DNA of 17,593 nucleotides from Thermoplasmata archaeon (GTDB taxonomy: Archaea; Thermoplasmatota; Thermoplasmata; Thermoplasmatales; Thermoplasmataceae). How positions within the stretch are numbered: position 1 is the first letter of the stretch; every line of letters begins with the position of its first letter. The stretch covers positions 1-17,593 of the forward strand of contig JAKAYH010000010.1 of NCBI GenBank assembly GCA_021826835.1, given 5' to 3'. Of the stretch, positions 7,780-14,533 are shown piece by piece. The position numbers were made by a program, and so were the translations under genes. The notes under the pieces were generated by a model, which was given only the letters and a program-made list of their open reading frames with translations, made no database searches and had not been told where the DNA came from.

Positions 7780-8040
7780 ATGGCAGACGTAATAGTTGAG
7801 CATAAGTGGAAGGAAAAGAACGGAGAGGAAGTAGTTAAAGTAGTTGGGGGTATAATAGATATGCAGAAAAATGGAAAACTTCCTGCAGGCTTCACATTGA
7901 AGTCCATATCTGTTCTAAAGGGAGAAAACACAGCAATATGCAACTGGGAAGCCCCAAGCGTCAAGGATATGAAAGATCTCCTTGAAAAAGTCAATCCGCC
8001 CACAAAACACGAAGTATTCGAAGCACAGAAGATGTTCTGA
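7780..8040 (+). CDS. Small 86-aa protein, possibly ferredoxin-like fold (DUF4242/DUF3303-like)
   Basis: The start ATG 7780 is chosen because GGTGA (7771-7775) lies 4 nt upstream; a longer open frame exists but would cross the promoter. The 86-residue product looks like strand-helix-strand-strand-helix-strand: VIVEHKW, a helix of GEEVVKVVGGIIDMQ, LKSISVLKGENTAICNWEAP, a helix of VKDMKDLLEKV, and THEVFEAQ-like TKHEVFEAQKMF. Single-domain ferredoxin-like families such as DUF4242 share the central strand with an acidic or Cys residue followed by AP. His8, Cys54 and His77 are the only likely ligand residues. I cannot assign a function. Its promoter abuts the regulator's palindrome, so it is the best candidate target of that regulator. 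Confidence 0.75.
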   Translation: MADVIVEHKWKEKNGEEVVKVVGGIIDMQKNGKLPAGFTLKSISVLKGENTAICNWEAPSVKDMKDLLEKVNPPTKHEVFEAQKMF

Positions 8041-8081
8041 AAATAAGGAGGGATCAACCCACCAATTTTAATTCGAATAAA

Positions 8082-8088
8082 TTTTTTT
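8082..8088 (+). terminator. T-run terminator after the 86-aa gene
   Basis: Seven T residues, followed by a second T-run at about 8100-8105, lie about 40 bp past the stop codon. Archaeal RNA polymerase commonly stops at such T-runs without a hairpin. The rest of 8041-8169 holds only the next promoter. Confidence 0.4.
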
Positions 8089-8130
8089 ATTATAGTCAGT
8101 TTTTTAATACTATTTTATTAGCTTGTTAGG

Positions 8131-8148
8131 AAATAATATATTTTTATT
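8131..8148 (+). promoter_or_regulatory. TATA box of the DUF1059-NOG1-gltX operon
   Basis: AAATAATATATTTTTATT is centred about 28 bp before the ATG at 8170, consistent with a leaderless or nearly leaderless transcript for the first gene of the operon. Confidence 0.5.
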
Positions 8149-8169
8149 CCAGCATTGATTACCTGAACT

Positions 8170-8349
8170 ATGACACGATTTTATTATAAGTGCAAGGACG
8201 TAGGCTTTGACTGCAGTTATTCAGTTAACGAACCGACAAAAAAGGACGTATGGGCAAAAATAAGAATACACAACAGATATGCTCATAACCAGTTTGATAT
8301 TCCACCGGAGTGGGAGAAGAAAATTGATGCGGCCATAGAGGAAAAGTGA
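8170..8349 (+). CDS. DUF1059 family small metal-binding-like protein
   Basis: The gene encodes 59 residues. It shows the DUF1059 pattern YYKCKDVGFDCSYSVNEPT, with Cys8 and Cys15 and the GxDC core, followed by His34 and His39 (IHNRYAH), the spacing used by this family for a presumed zinc-like site. The biochemical role of the family is unknown. The GTG of the NOG1 gene overlaps its stop codon (GTGA), so the two are translationally coupled, which hints at a link with ribosome assembly or translation, though operon position alone is weak evidence. Confidence 0.85.
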   Translation: MTRFYYKCKDVGFDCSYSVNEPTKKDVWAKIRIHNRYAHNQFDIPPEWEKKIDAAIEEK

Positions 8350-9317
8350 AAAGAATGAGACAAATTCCCACAATTTTAAGATCTGATGAAATCATAAATA
8401 AAAGTCTCAGAAAAGCATCAAAAATTGAGGAACCATACGATAAGGTATTTGAGAACAGAATCCGAAAGGAGAACATAGATAGGATCGCAACAGTAGAAAG
8501 TGTTGCAGCCCCGTATCTGATGAAAATAGTGAAAAAATTTCCCACAATTGAGAAGATGCACCCATTTTATGAAGATTTTATCGATCTTAAGTTTGGGGTA
8601 GATAATTACAAAATAGCGCTGAGTAATGTGCAATGGGCAGGGCAGAAGCTAGTGGAACTGGCAACGGAGAACATAAACCAACTAAAGAGGTCGAAGAAAA
8701 CATTCGAGATGGTAAATATCCGGAAGAGGTACTATGGAAGATTCTGCTCTGTAATAGAGGGCATTGAGAAGGATTTGTTGCTTTTGGGAGAATGCAGGGA
8801 CTTTCTTAAGACATTACCTGAAATAAATCCTGATCAACCAACCTTTATAATAGCGGGAATGCCAAACGTAGGAAAAAGTTCACTCTTAAATTCACTGACA
8901 AGAAATGATGTAAAAACCGCTCCTTATCCATTCACAACACAGTCTGTTTACATCGGACACATGATGGAGGAGGATGTAAGAGTGCAACTTGTAGATACAC
9001 CCGGAATACTTGATAGGCCGATGGCGGAACGAAATGAACTGGAACGAAGATCAATTCTGAGCCTGAGGGACATCAAGGGGATAATTCTGTTTCTCATGGA
9101 TTATTCAGGAACATCTGGTTACAGTGTTGAACAACAGATGAATCTATACGAGGAAATAAGAAAGACCTTTCATAAAAAAGTCTTCAAGATACAGGCTAAA
9201 ATTGATATTAGCCAGAAACAGGAGGATATAGCCATATCCACCTACACAGGTGAGGGCATAGAACAGCTTAGGAATTTCATATTTATAAACGCTGGTGAAA
9301 TCATTGGGCAGCAATAG
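8346..9317 (+). CDS. NOG1-family GTPase
   Basis: The 323-residue protein has the NOG1 layout (COG1084): a long helical N-terminal region (residues 1-160) followed by an Obg-like G domain. G1 is GMPNVGKSS (171-179), the G2 region TAPYPFTTQSVYIGH (191-205), G3 DTPG (217-220) and G5 STYTGEG (298-304). The G4 motif reads AKID (284-287) instead of NKxD, so the guanine-specifying Asn is Ala. Eukaryotic NOG1 acts in large ribosomal subunit assembly; the archaeal protein is presumed to do likewise. The start is GTG 8346 overlapping the preceding stop, or ATG 8355. The 3' end overlaps gltX by 23 bp. Confidence 0.9.
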   Translation: MKRMRQIPTILRSDEIINKSLRKASKIEEPYDKVFENRIRKENIDRIATVESVAAPYLMKIVKKFPTIEKMHPFYEDFIDLKFGVDNYKIALSNVQWAGQKLVELATENINQLKRSKKTFEMVNIRKRYYGRFCSVIEGIEKDLLLLGECRDFLKTLPEINPDQPTFIIAGMPNVGKSSLLNSLTRNDVKTAPYPFTTQSVYIGHMMEEDVRVQLVDTPGILDRPMAERNELERRSILSLRDIKGIILFLMDYSGTSGYSVEQQMNLYEEIRKTFHKKVFKIQAKIDISQKQEDIAISTYTGEGIEQLRNFIFINAGEIIGQQ

Positions 9318-10959
9318 TGATATTGAAAAACTTGTGCTTAAAAACGCAATAATGCATGATGGCAAAGCGGACGTAGGCAGTGTTGTTAACAAATTTGTTG
9401 GAGTTTTCCCTGAAATGAAACCAAGAATCCGGGAAGTGATGGGTGAAATAAAGGCAAGTGTTGAAAGGATCAACTCACTCAGTATTGATGAGCAAATGAA
9501 TCTCGCCACGGGTAAGTACCCGGAAATTCTTGTAGAAGAAAAAAAGAGCAACGAACATCCACTGGCCCAGCTGAAAAATGTGAAGGGCCGGGTTGTCATG
9601 AGGATGGCTCCTTCCCCGTCTGGTCCTCTTCACCTGGGGCATACAAGAATGTGTATTTTAAATGATGAGTATGTAAAACGGTATGGTGGTGAGCTTATAC
9701 TGCGTATAGAAGACACCAATCCCAATAACATATATCCTCCTGCATATGATATGATTCCGGAAGATAACAAGTGGCTTGGTGTCAATTTCACCAGCCTTGT
9801 AATACAGTCAGAAAGAATTCCTCTGTATTATGAGAGGGCACAGGAGCTCATAATGATGGGAAAGGCATACATGTGCACCTGTGATGTTGAAGAATTTAAA
9901 AGGGATCTGATGAATTCAACTGCATGCCCACACAGGGAAATGAAACCTGAAGAGCACCTGGAAATGTTCAGGAATGTAATCAATGGAAAAGAAAAGAGCA
10001 AATCTCCCGTGCTTATTATTAAGACTGACCTTTTCCACCCTAATCCGGCTGTAAGGGATTGGATTGCATTCAGAGTGATAGATAAGGAGCACCCTCATAC
10101 GGGAAAACGATTCAGATTTTACCCTTTAATGAATTTCAGTGTCGCTATTGACGATCACGAATTGGGGCTAACTCATGTCATAAGGGGTTCAGATCATATT
10201 AACAATACTGAGAGGCAAAAATACATATTTAGGTATTTTGGCTGGGAAATTCCTGAATATTTCCACTATGGAACAATACACATAGGGGATACAATCCTGA
10301 AAACCTCATTGATGAGAAAGGGTATTGAATCGGGCCAGTACATTGGATGGGACGACGTACAGCTTGCAACGGTAAGGGCCCTGGCAAGAAGAGGTTATAA
10401 ACCGGAAACATTTAGAAAATACTGGATTGATTCGGGTCTGAAGGATGTTAATTCCGACTTCTCATGGGATATTTTCAACTCAATTAATCGTCAATTCATT
10501 GATAAAAGTTCTAACAGGTATTTCTTCGTCCCGAACCCGGTAAAGATCAGGGTTGAGGATGCTCCCGAAATAATTTCCAATATACCCCTCTATCCCAACG
10601 ATGATAGCAGGGGATACAGAAAATATAGTGTGGAAAGGAATCCAGTAATCTCTGTACCTGGCTCAGATCTGAAAGATCTTGGCGAAGGGGAGATCATAAG
10701 GCTAAAGGATCTATACAACATAAAAAAGGAGGGGGAATCATTCAAATTTGCTGGCAAAGAAAACACCGGATCAAGAAAAAGGATAATCCAGTGGGTTCCA
10801 GGGGATGGAATTGAATTCAGTATATTAAAGCCCGATGGAACGACGGATACAGGAGTTGTTGAACCATTATTGCTAAACAAAAGGGGAATATTCCAGATGG
10901 AGAGGTATGCCTTTATAAATGTAGTTGGTGATCACACTGGCCTATTCTTGCACAGATGA
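9295..10959 (+). CDS. gltX: Glutamyl-tRNA synthetase (archaeal type)
   Basis: The 554-residue class I synthetase has the archaeal/eukaryal GluRS order: a helical N-terminal region (1-98) with LKNAIMHDGKADVGSVV, MAPSPSGPLHLGHTR with the HIGH motif as HLGH (113-116), LRIEDTNP (137-143), a probable zinc site CTC...CPH (Cys194, Cys196, Cys211, His213), GSDHINNT, and a C-terminal beta-barrel anticodon domain. The KMSKS region reads ILKTSLMRKGIESG (335-347), where archaeal relatives usually read LSTSKxRKGI, so the second lysine is replaced by Leu339. It charges tRNA-Glu, and in archaea without GlnRS the product on tRNA-Gln is made separately. The GTG start at 9295 lies inside the NOG1 gene and is needed to keep the conserved N-terminal helix. 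Confidence 0.95.
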   Translation: MKSLGSNSDIEKLVLKNAIMHDGKADVGSVVNKFVGVFPEMKPRIREVMGEIKASVERINSLSIDEQMNLATGKYPEILVEEKKSNEHPLAQLKNVKGRVVMRMAPSPSGPLHLGHTRMCILNDEYVKRYGGELILRIEDTNPNNIYPPAYDMIPEDNKWLGVNFTSLVIQSERIPLYYERAQELIMMGKAYMCTCDVEEFKRDLMNSTACPHREMKPEEHLEMFRNVINGKEKSKSPVLIIKTDLFHPNPAVRDWIAFRVIDKEHPHTGKRFRFYPLMNFSVAIDDHELGLTHVIRGSDHINNTERQKYIFRYFGWEIPEYFHYGTIHIGDTILKTSLMRKGIESGQYIGWDDVQLATVRALARRGYKPETFRKYWIDSGLKDVNSDFSWDIFNSINRQFIDKSSNRYFFVPNPVKIRVEDAPEIISNIPLYPNDDSRGYRKYSVERNPVISVPGSDLKDLGEGEIIRLKDLYNIKKEGESFKFAGKENTGSRKRIIQWVPGDGIEFSILKPDGTTDTGVVEPLLLNKRGIFQMERYAFINVVGDHTGLFLHR

Positions 10960-10963
10960 TGCT

Positions 10964-11215
10964 TTACCTTATTGGGGGCTTTTTCACATGATCTGGGAAT
11001 ATGTGCAGAAGTACAGCATCACCAATGGATTTTACCCACCTGTATGGAATAGATACTGCAACTCCATCTTCAACAAGTTCCCTGTTAGTTTCCTTAATTA
11101 ATATTCCTGATATGGATTTTGAATCGCTGTCCAGAATTATGTCATATACATTCCCAACAAGTATACCTTTATCCGTGTAGACTGGAAGTTCTATAATATC
11201 CCTCATGTATTCCAT
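10964..11215 (-). CDS. PRC-barrel domain protein
   Basis: The gene encodes 83 residues that fit a single PRC-barrel: LPVYTDKGILVGNVYDIILDSDSKSISGILIKE, then AVSIPYRWVKSIGDAVLLHI. This small beta-barrel occurs in photosynthetic reaction centre H subunits and RimM, and as lone archaeal proteins of unknown role that probably bind RNA or protein. The start ATG 11215 is fixed by a strong GAGGTGA ribosome site at the end of guaAa. It is the last gene of the tfb-guaAa operon and converges with gltX, 4 bp apart. Confidence 0.85.
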   Translation of the reverse strand: MEYMRDIIELPVYTDKGILVGNVYDIILDSDSKSISGILIKETNRELVEDGVAVSIPYRWVKSIGDAVLLHIFPDHVKKPPIR

Positions 11216-11221
11216 ATGAAT

Positions 11222-11228
11222 TCACCTC
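11222..11228 (-). promoter_or_regulatory. Strong ribosome binding site GAGGTGA for the PRC-barrel gene
   Basis: The complement reads GAGGTGA and ends in the TGA stop codon of guaAa, 6 nt before the ATG of the PRC-barrel gene. It matches the archaeal anti-SD and decides the start. Ribosomes ending guaAa could reinitiate here directly. Confidence 0.7.
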
Positions 11229-11788
11229 TTGCAATATTCTATGAAGGATTTGAATATTTCCCTTCCGAACATAGTATTGTCAACCTCCGGATGATATTGA
11301 ACTCCGAATATGGGATTTCTTGTATCATAGAAGGCCTGAACCTTACAATTTTTGGAAGTGGCCACAAGTTTATAGCCCTCTGGAAGTCTTGTTATTTCAT
11401 CATTGTGGTTCTCCCACACTGTAATCTTCTCCGGAATCCCTCCAAATATTCCGCCATTATCGATAAAATTAACTTCGGTCTTTCCAAACTCAGGAAATGG
11501 TGCTTTTCTTACATCCCCTCCAAAGTGAAGTGCAGTAAACTGTGCCCCAACACAGATACCGAAAACCGGAACCTGAGGGTCATCTATTATCTGGGCTATC
11601 TTTCCCAGCTTGGGGATCTCACCTATAATACTTGGCGCCCCACCTGATAAAACCCATCCATCCGCATCTTTAACACCCCGAAATTCAGAATCGTTATCTA
11701 TTATTTGAGAATCAACCCCCAGAGTTCTCAATACTCTCCATTCACGGTGTGTCCATTGTCCACCATTATCCACTACATAGATCTTCAT
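11222..11788 (-). CDS. guaAA: GMP synthase glutamine amidotransferase subunit (GuaAa)
   Basis: The 188-residue protein is a lone class I amidotransferase: YVVDNGGQWTHR at the start, LSGGAPSI (48-54), nucleophile Cys79 in FGICVGAQ, and the His166/Glu168 pair in VQYHPEVDN. In archaea this subunit feeds ammonia to a separate ATP-pyrophosphatase subunit (GuaAb), converting XMP to GMP. That partner is not in this window. The ATG overlaps the TGA of the upstream TFB gene (ATGA), so the two are coupled. Length and motifs are complete. Confidence 0.93.
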   Translation of the reverse strand: MKIYVVDNGGQWTHREWRVLRTLGVDSQIIDNDSEFRGVKDADGWVLSGGAPSIIGEIPKLGKIAQIIDDPQVPVFGICVGAQFTALHFGGDVRKAPFPEFGKTEVNFIDNGGIFGGIPEKITVWENHNDEITRLPEGYKLVATSKNCKVQAFYDTRNPIFGVQYHPEVDNTMFGREIFKSFIEYCKR

Positions 11789-12711
11789 TCCTTATCCTGC
11801 ATGGTAATGTTTAACCTCTTAATTATCTCTTTATATCTTGTCCTTATGGTAACTTCAGTGACGCCCGAAATTTTTGAAAGCTGTGACTGGGTTACCTTCG
11901 AACCGCATTTTTTGCAGGCTACATATAATATTGCTGCTGCAAGGCCTGCCGGAGTTTTTCCATCCTTTATACCTGCAGAATCAGCCATAAAAAAAATGTT
12001 AATGCCTTCAGTGGAAACATCTTTAGAGAGATTTAATTTTCTGGAGTAGGAAGATATAAAATACTGTATATCTGGCATTTTCTGTTCAATATCTATGTCT
12101 TTTATTAATTCTCTATAATATCTTCCTATTCGTTTTCTTTCAAGCCCCAGTTCCTCTGATATTTCATTGAGTGTTCGTGGGTATCCATAATTCCTGAATA
12201 CTGCATAAATGAGACTTGCCACGATATACTCGGTATTCCTTCCCCTGGTAATCTTTCTTGAAAGTGCCTCCTTAAATGCTTTTCCAACCATTTCTCTCAT
12301 ATCATCAGGCATTCCTAATCTTGAAGAGAATCCATTGATGCATTGAATAGCTTTGATATGTCTTCTCTCATTGCTGGAGCTCACCTTACTTAAATTCTGC
12401 GCCTTGAGTAGTCTGTATACGGTTTCTTTGTTTTTTCCCTTAATTAGTTTGCCGGTACCATCATACCTTCCAGTGGAAATTTCTGTTCTCAGGTTCCTAT
12501 CGTGACTCATGTAAGTGTTTGTATTCGGACTTGGCAGGCCTTTATCATCACTATCAGAAGTACTGGTGAAAATATTCGGATCTTTTTCTAATAAGTTTTC
12601 CTCCAAGATTGCACCGCAATTCCCACAGAATATTTCACCCCTAGAATAATCCGTAAATACCTGGTCTGAATTGCAATCTTTGCATCGTTTTATTGAGTCC
12701 GAATTTTTCAT
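11785..12711 (-). CDS. Second TFB (TFIIB-like initiation factor), divergent B-reader region
   Basis: The gene encodes 308 residues. The N-terminal zinc ribbon has Cys10, Cys13, Cys29 and Cys32 (CKDC...CGNC). Two cyclin folds follow, ending in the [17 protein letters not shown] that contacts the BRE. The region between ribbon and core (about 42-92) lacks the canonical GPEWRAFD and [13 protein letters not shown] blocks found in the other TFB of this window; only YMSHDRNLRTEIS remains. It should still recruit polymerase to TATA/BRE promoters but may differ in start-site selection or promoter melting. It begins an operon with guaAa and the PRC-barrel gene. It is divergent from gar1-tfb across a 224-bp AT-rich gap in which I see only promoter-like A/T stretches. 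Confidence 0.92.
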   Translation of the reverse strand: MKNSDSIKRCKDCNSDQVFTDYSRGEIFCGNCGAILEENLLEKDPNIFTSTSDSDDKGLPSPNTNTYMSHDRNLRTEISTGRYDGTGKLIKGKNKETVYRLLKAQNLSKVSSSNERRHIKAIQCINGFSSRLGMPDDMREMVGKAFKEALSRKITRGRNTEYIVASLIYAVFRNYGYPRTLNEISEELGLERKRIGRYYRELIKDIDIEQKMPDIQYFISSYSRKLNLSKDVSTEGINIFFMADSAGIKDGKTPAGLAAAILYVACKKCGSKVTQSQLSKISGVTEVTIRTRYKEIIKRLNITMQDKE

Positions 12712-12901
12712 GCTCCATCGGGTTTAAATATTACTTATCCACTATTTAGTTTTAACTAATTATAAAGAGTGTAAATTTTATATTTAAAATTTTAATGTGA
12801 AGATAATTTCTGACATATAAGGGATTACAATGCAAGTAAGAATAATCCTACGTAATAAGTGTTTATGGATAAAGTTTAGATTTTTTTAAGAACATTACTA
12901 T

Positions 12902-12914
12902 AAGTTTATATACA
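12902..12914 (+). promoter_or_regulatory. TATA box of gar1-tfb
   Basis: AAGTTTATATACA is centred about 28 bp before the ATG at 12936, fitting a leaderless transcript beginning at or just before that codon. Confidence 0.6.
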
Positions 12915-12935
12915 GGTTAACCATTGTATTAATTA

Positions 12936-13151
12936 ATGTTTAAACCGATTCCAGTGCTTCATGCCATTAATAAAGAATTTGTGGTAAGTGAGGTCACTGT
13001 GGACATGATGAATAGGCCTGTCTTTGATCAGTATGGAAATAAAATTGGGAAGATTATAAGGATTATGGGTCCCGTTAATCAGCCTTATGGTTTGGTATCC
13101 GCATCTGATCAGGTTAAGGCTGAGGGCGAAAAATTCTTCGTGAAGGTTTAG
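12936..13151 (+). CDS. gar1: H/ACA RNP protein Gar1
   Basis: The 71-residue protein is the size of archaeal Gar1 and has its core: [39 protein letters not shown], a small beta-barrel with the conserved GKI.RI.GPV..PY block. Gar1 joins Cbf5, Nop10 and L7Ae on guide RNAs for pseudouridylation of rRNA and helps product release. The start of a gene pair with TFB, 11 bp upstream of it, is a common archaeal arrangement. Confidence 0.9.
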   Translation: MFKPIPVLHAINKEFVVSEVTVDMMNRPVFDQYGNKIGKIIRIMGPVNQPYGLVSASDQVKAEGEKFFVKV

Positions 13152-13162
13152 AGGGTGTTTTT

Positions 13163-14098
13163 ATGGAAGAAAAGAACAAAAAGAGTATTGAGCAAATAGA
13201 GAAATGTCCAGAATGTGGTTCAACCGATCTATCCAGGGATTATGAAAGGGGTGAACTTGTTTGCAATAAATGCGGTATTGTTATAGATGATAGTTACATT
13301 GATCAGGGACCGGAGTGGAGAGCCTTTGATTCTGAACAGAACGAATCTAGGGCAAGAGCTGGGTCTCCAATGACATTTACAATACATGATAAGGGTTTAT
13401 CAACAGATATATCATGGAAAAACAAAGATTCCTATGGGAAATCGATACCAACAAGAAACAGGGCACAACTCTACAGATTGAGGAAATGGCAAAAAAGAAT
13501 TAAGGTCTCAAACGCGGCAGAGAGAAATCTGTCACAGGCCTTACAGGAAATGGAGAGGATGGCATCCAACTTAAGCATACCTAATGATGTGAGAGAAACT
13601 GCTGCGGTGATTTACAGGAGAGCCGTTAAACAGAATATGATAAGGGGGAGAAGTATAGAAGGTGTAGTTGCAGGTTCTCTTTATGCTGCATGCAGAATCA
13701 CGAACGTGCCAAGAACACTGGATGAAATTGCATCCATAACCAGAGTCAAGAAAAAGGAGATCGGAAGAACTTTCAGAATCATGAGCAGATATCTGCAGCT
13801 GAATATACTTCCTTCAAAACCTGAAGATTATCTCAACAGATTTTGCAGTAAGTTGAAACTGTCAATGGAAACCAGAAAACAGGCTGCGGAAATTATTAAA
13901 ATGGCACAGGACGGAGATCTTACATCAGGGAAGGGTCCCACAGGAGTAGCTGCAGCTGCGATATACATCGCGTCGATTCTTACTGGAGAGAGAAGGACAC
14001 AGAGGTCTGTCGCTGAAGTTGCTGGTGTTACAGAGGTAACCATTAGAAACAGATACAAAGAGCTCACGGAAAAGTTGAACCTGGATGTTCAGGAATAA
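13163..14098 (+). CDS. tfb: Transcription initiation factor TFB (canonical copy)
   Basis: The 311-residue protein has every canonical part: zinc ribbon Cys15, Cys18, Cys34 and Cys37; B-reader/linker blocks [11 protein letters not shown] (49-59), [19 protein letters not shown] and [12 protein letters not shown] (105-116); two cyclin folds; and the C-terminal [17 protein letters not shown] for the BRE. It bridges TBP, promoter DNA and RNA polymerase. A GAGGGTG ribosome site at 13151-13157 stands 5 nt before the ATG, so it is translated from the gar1 message. Its stop codon directly abuts the stop codon of the convergent Pcc1-like gene. Confidence 0.95.
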   Translation: MEEKNKKSIEQIEKCPECGSTDLSRDYERGELVCNKCGIVIDDSYIDQGPEWRAFDSEQNESRARAGSPMTFTIHDKGLSTDISWKNKDSYGKSIPTRNRAQLYRLRKWQKRIKVSNAAERNLSQALQEMERMASNLSIPNDVRETAAVIYRRAVKQNMIRGRSIEGVVAGSLYAACRITNVPRTLDEIASITRVKKKEIGRTFRIMSRYLQLNILPSKPEDYLNRFCSKLKLSMETRKQAAEIIKMAQDGDLTSGKGPTGVAAAAIYIASILTGERRTQRSVAEVAGVTEVTIRNRYKELTEKLNLDVQE

Positions 14099-14305
14099 TC
14101 AATTAATTTTTTTAATCAATTCATAACATCGTAATATTTCATCCGTCAAGCTGTAAATGTTTCCTACTTTTTTGATAGTTGTGTGGAATCTTAACGTTCC
14201 GTGTTCCAAGGCAAAAGTGCTTAGAAGATCGTTTTCAGGGGAGCATGCTTTTTGCATAATTTGAAGAATCTCCATTTTATCCTTTATCTCAATTGTAATT
14301 TCCAA
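14099..14305 (-). CDS. Pcc1-like KEOPS subunit
   Basis: The gene encodes 68 residues: MEITIEIKDKMEILQIMQKA, then PENDLLS, two strands (ALEHGTLRFHTTIKKV) and a long helix (IYSLTDEILRCYELIKKI). This strand-helix-strand-strand-helix order, the PEN turn and the size fit Pcc1, which dimerises Kae1 in the KEOPS complex that makes t6A37 on tRNAs. The similarity is short, so this is tentative. The start is a TTG: the next in-frame codon group upstream meets a TGA, and a TATA box (minus-strand TATATTTTTTATAG, about 14325-14338) lies about 25 bp before the TTG, fitting a leaderless message. Confidence 0.6.
   Translation of the reverse strand: MEITIEIKDKMEILQIMQKACSPENDLLSTFALEHGTLRFHTTIKKVGNIYSLTDEILRCYELIKKIN
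14107..14113 (+). terminator. T-run terminator after tfb
   Basis: Seven T residues begin 8 bp after the tfb stop codon and lie within the 3' end of the convergent Pcc1-like gene. Archaeal termination at such a run is plausible. Confidence 0.4.
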
Positions 14306-14389
14306 TGTGAAAACATGTCAGGAATCTATAAAAAATATACCACGGCACTTACCTTAATATTTTAATTCCTGATTGAAATGTGTAAGGGA

Positions 14390-14474
14390 GCGGAGGTTGC
14401 CGAGTCAGGTCAAAGGCGACAGACTCAAGATCTGTTTCCGTAGGGGTTCGCCGGTTCGAATCCGGCCCTCCGCA
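14390..14474 (+). tRNA. tRNA-Leu, anticodon CAA
   Basis: The 85-nt gene folds as a type II tRNA. The acceptor stem is GCGGAGG with CCTCCGC, discriminator A, and no encoded CCA. The D stem is GCC/GGC. The anticodon stem is ACAGA/TCTGT with loop CTCAAGA, giving anticodon CAA. A long variable arm follows (TTCCGTAGGGGTTC), then the T stem GCCGG/CCGGC with loop TTCGAAT. It reads UUG codons. No intron is seen. TTAATATTTT at about 14354-14363 is a likely TATA box and TTTT at 14476-14479 a likely stop signal. Confidence 0.95.
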
Positions 14475-14483
14475 CTTTTACCT

Positions 14484-14531
14484 GTTAATTAGACGAATGT
14501 TGTTGCACTTAAGAAAGCCGTCTAACGTAAC
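14484..14531. repeat. Imperfect inverted repeat (hairpin) after tRNA-Leu
   Basis: GTTA-A-TTAGACG (14484-14495) pairs with CGTCTAA-CG-TAAC (14519-14531), giving 7 perfect pairs, a small internal loop and 4 more pairs around a 23-nt loop. It lies 10 bp after the tRNA and directly before the transposase remains. It may be an end structure of the lost element or a small RNA hairpin. Confidence 0.45.
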
Positions 14532-14533
14532 TT

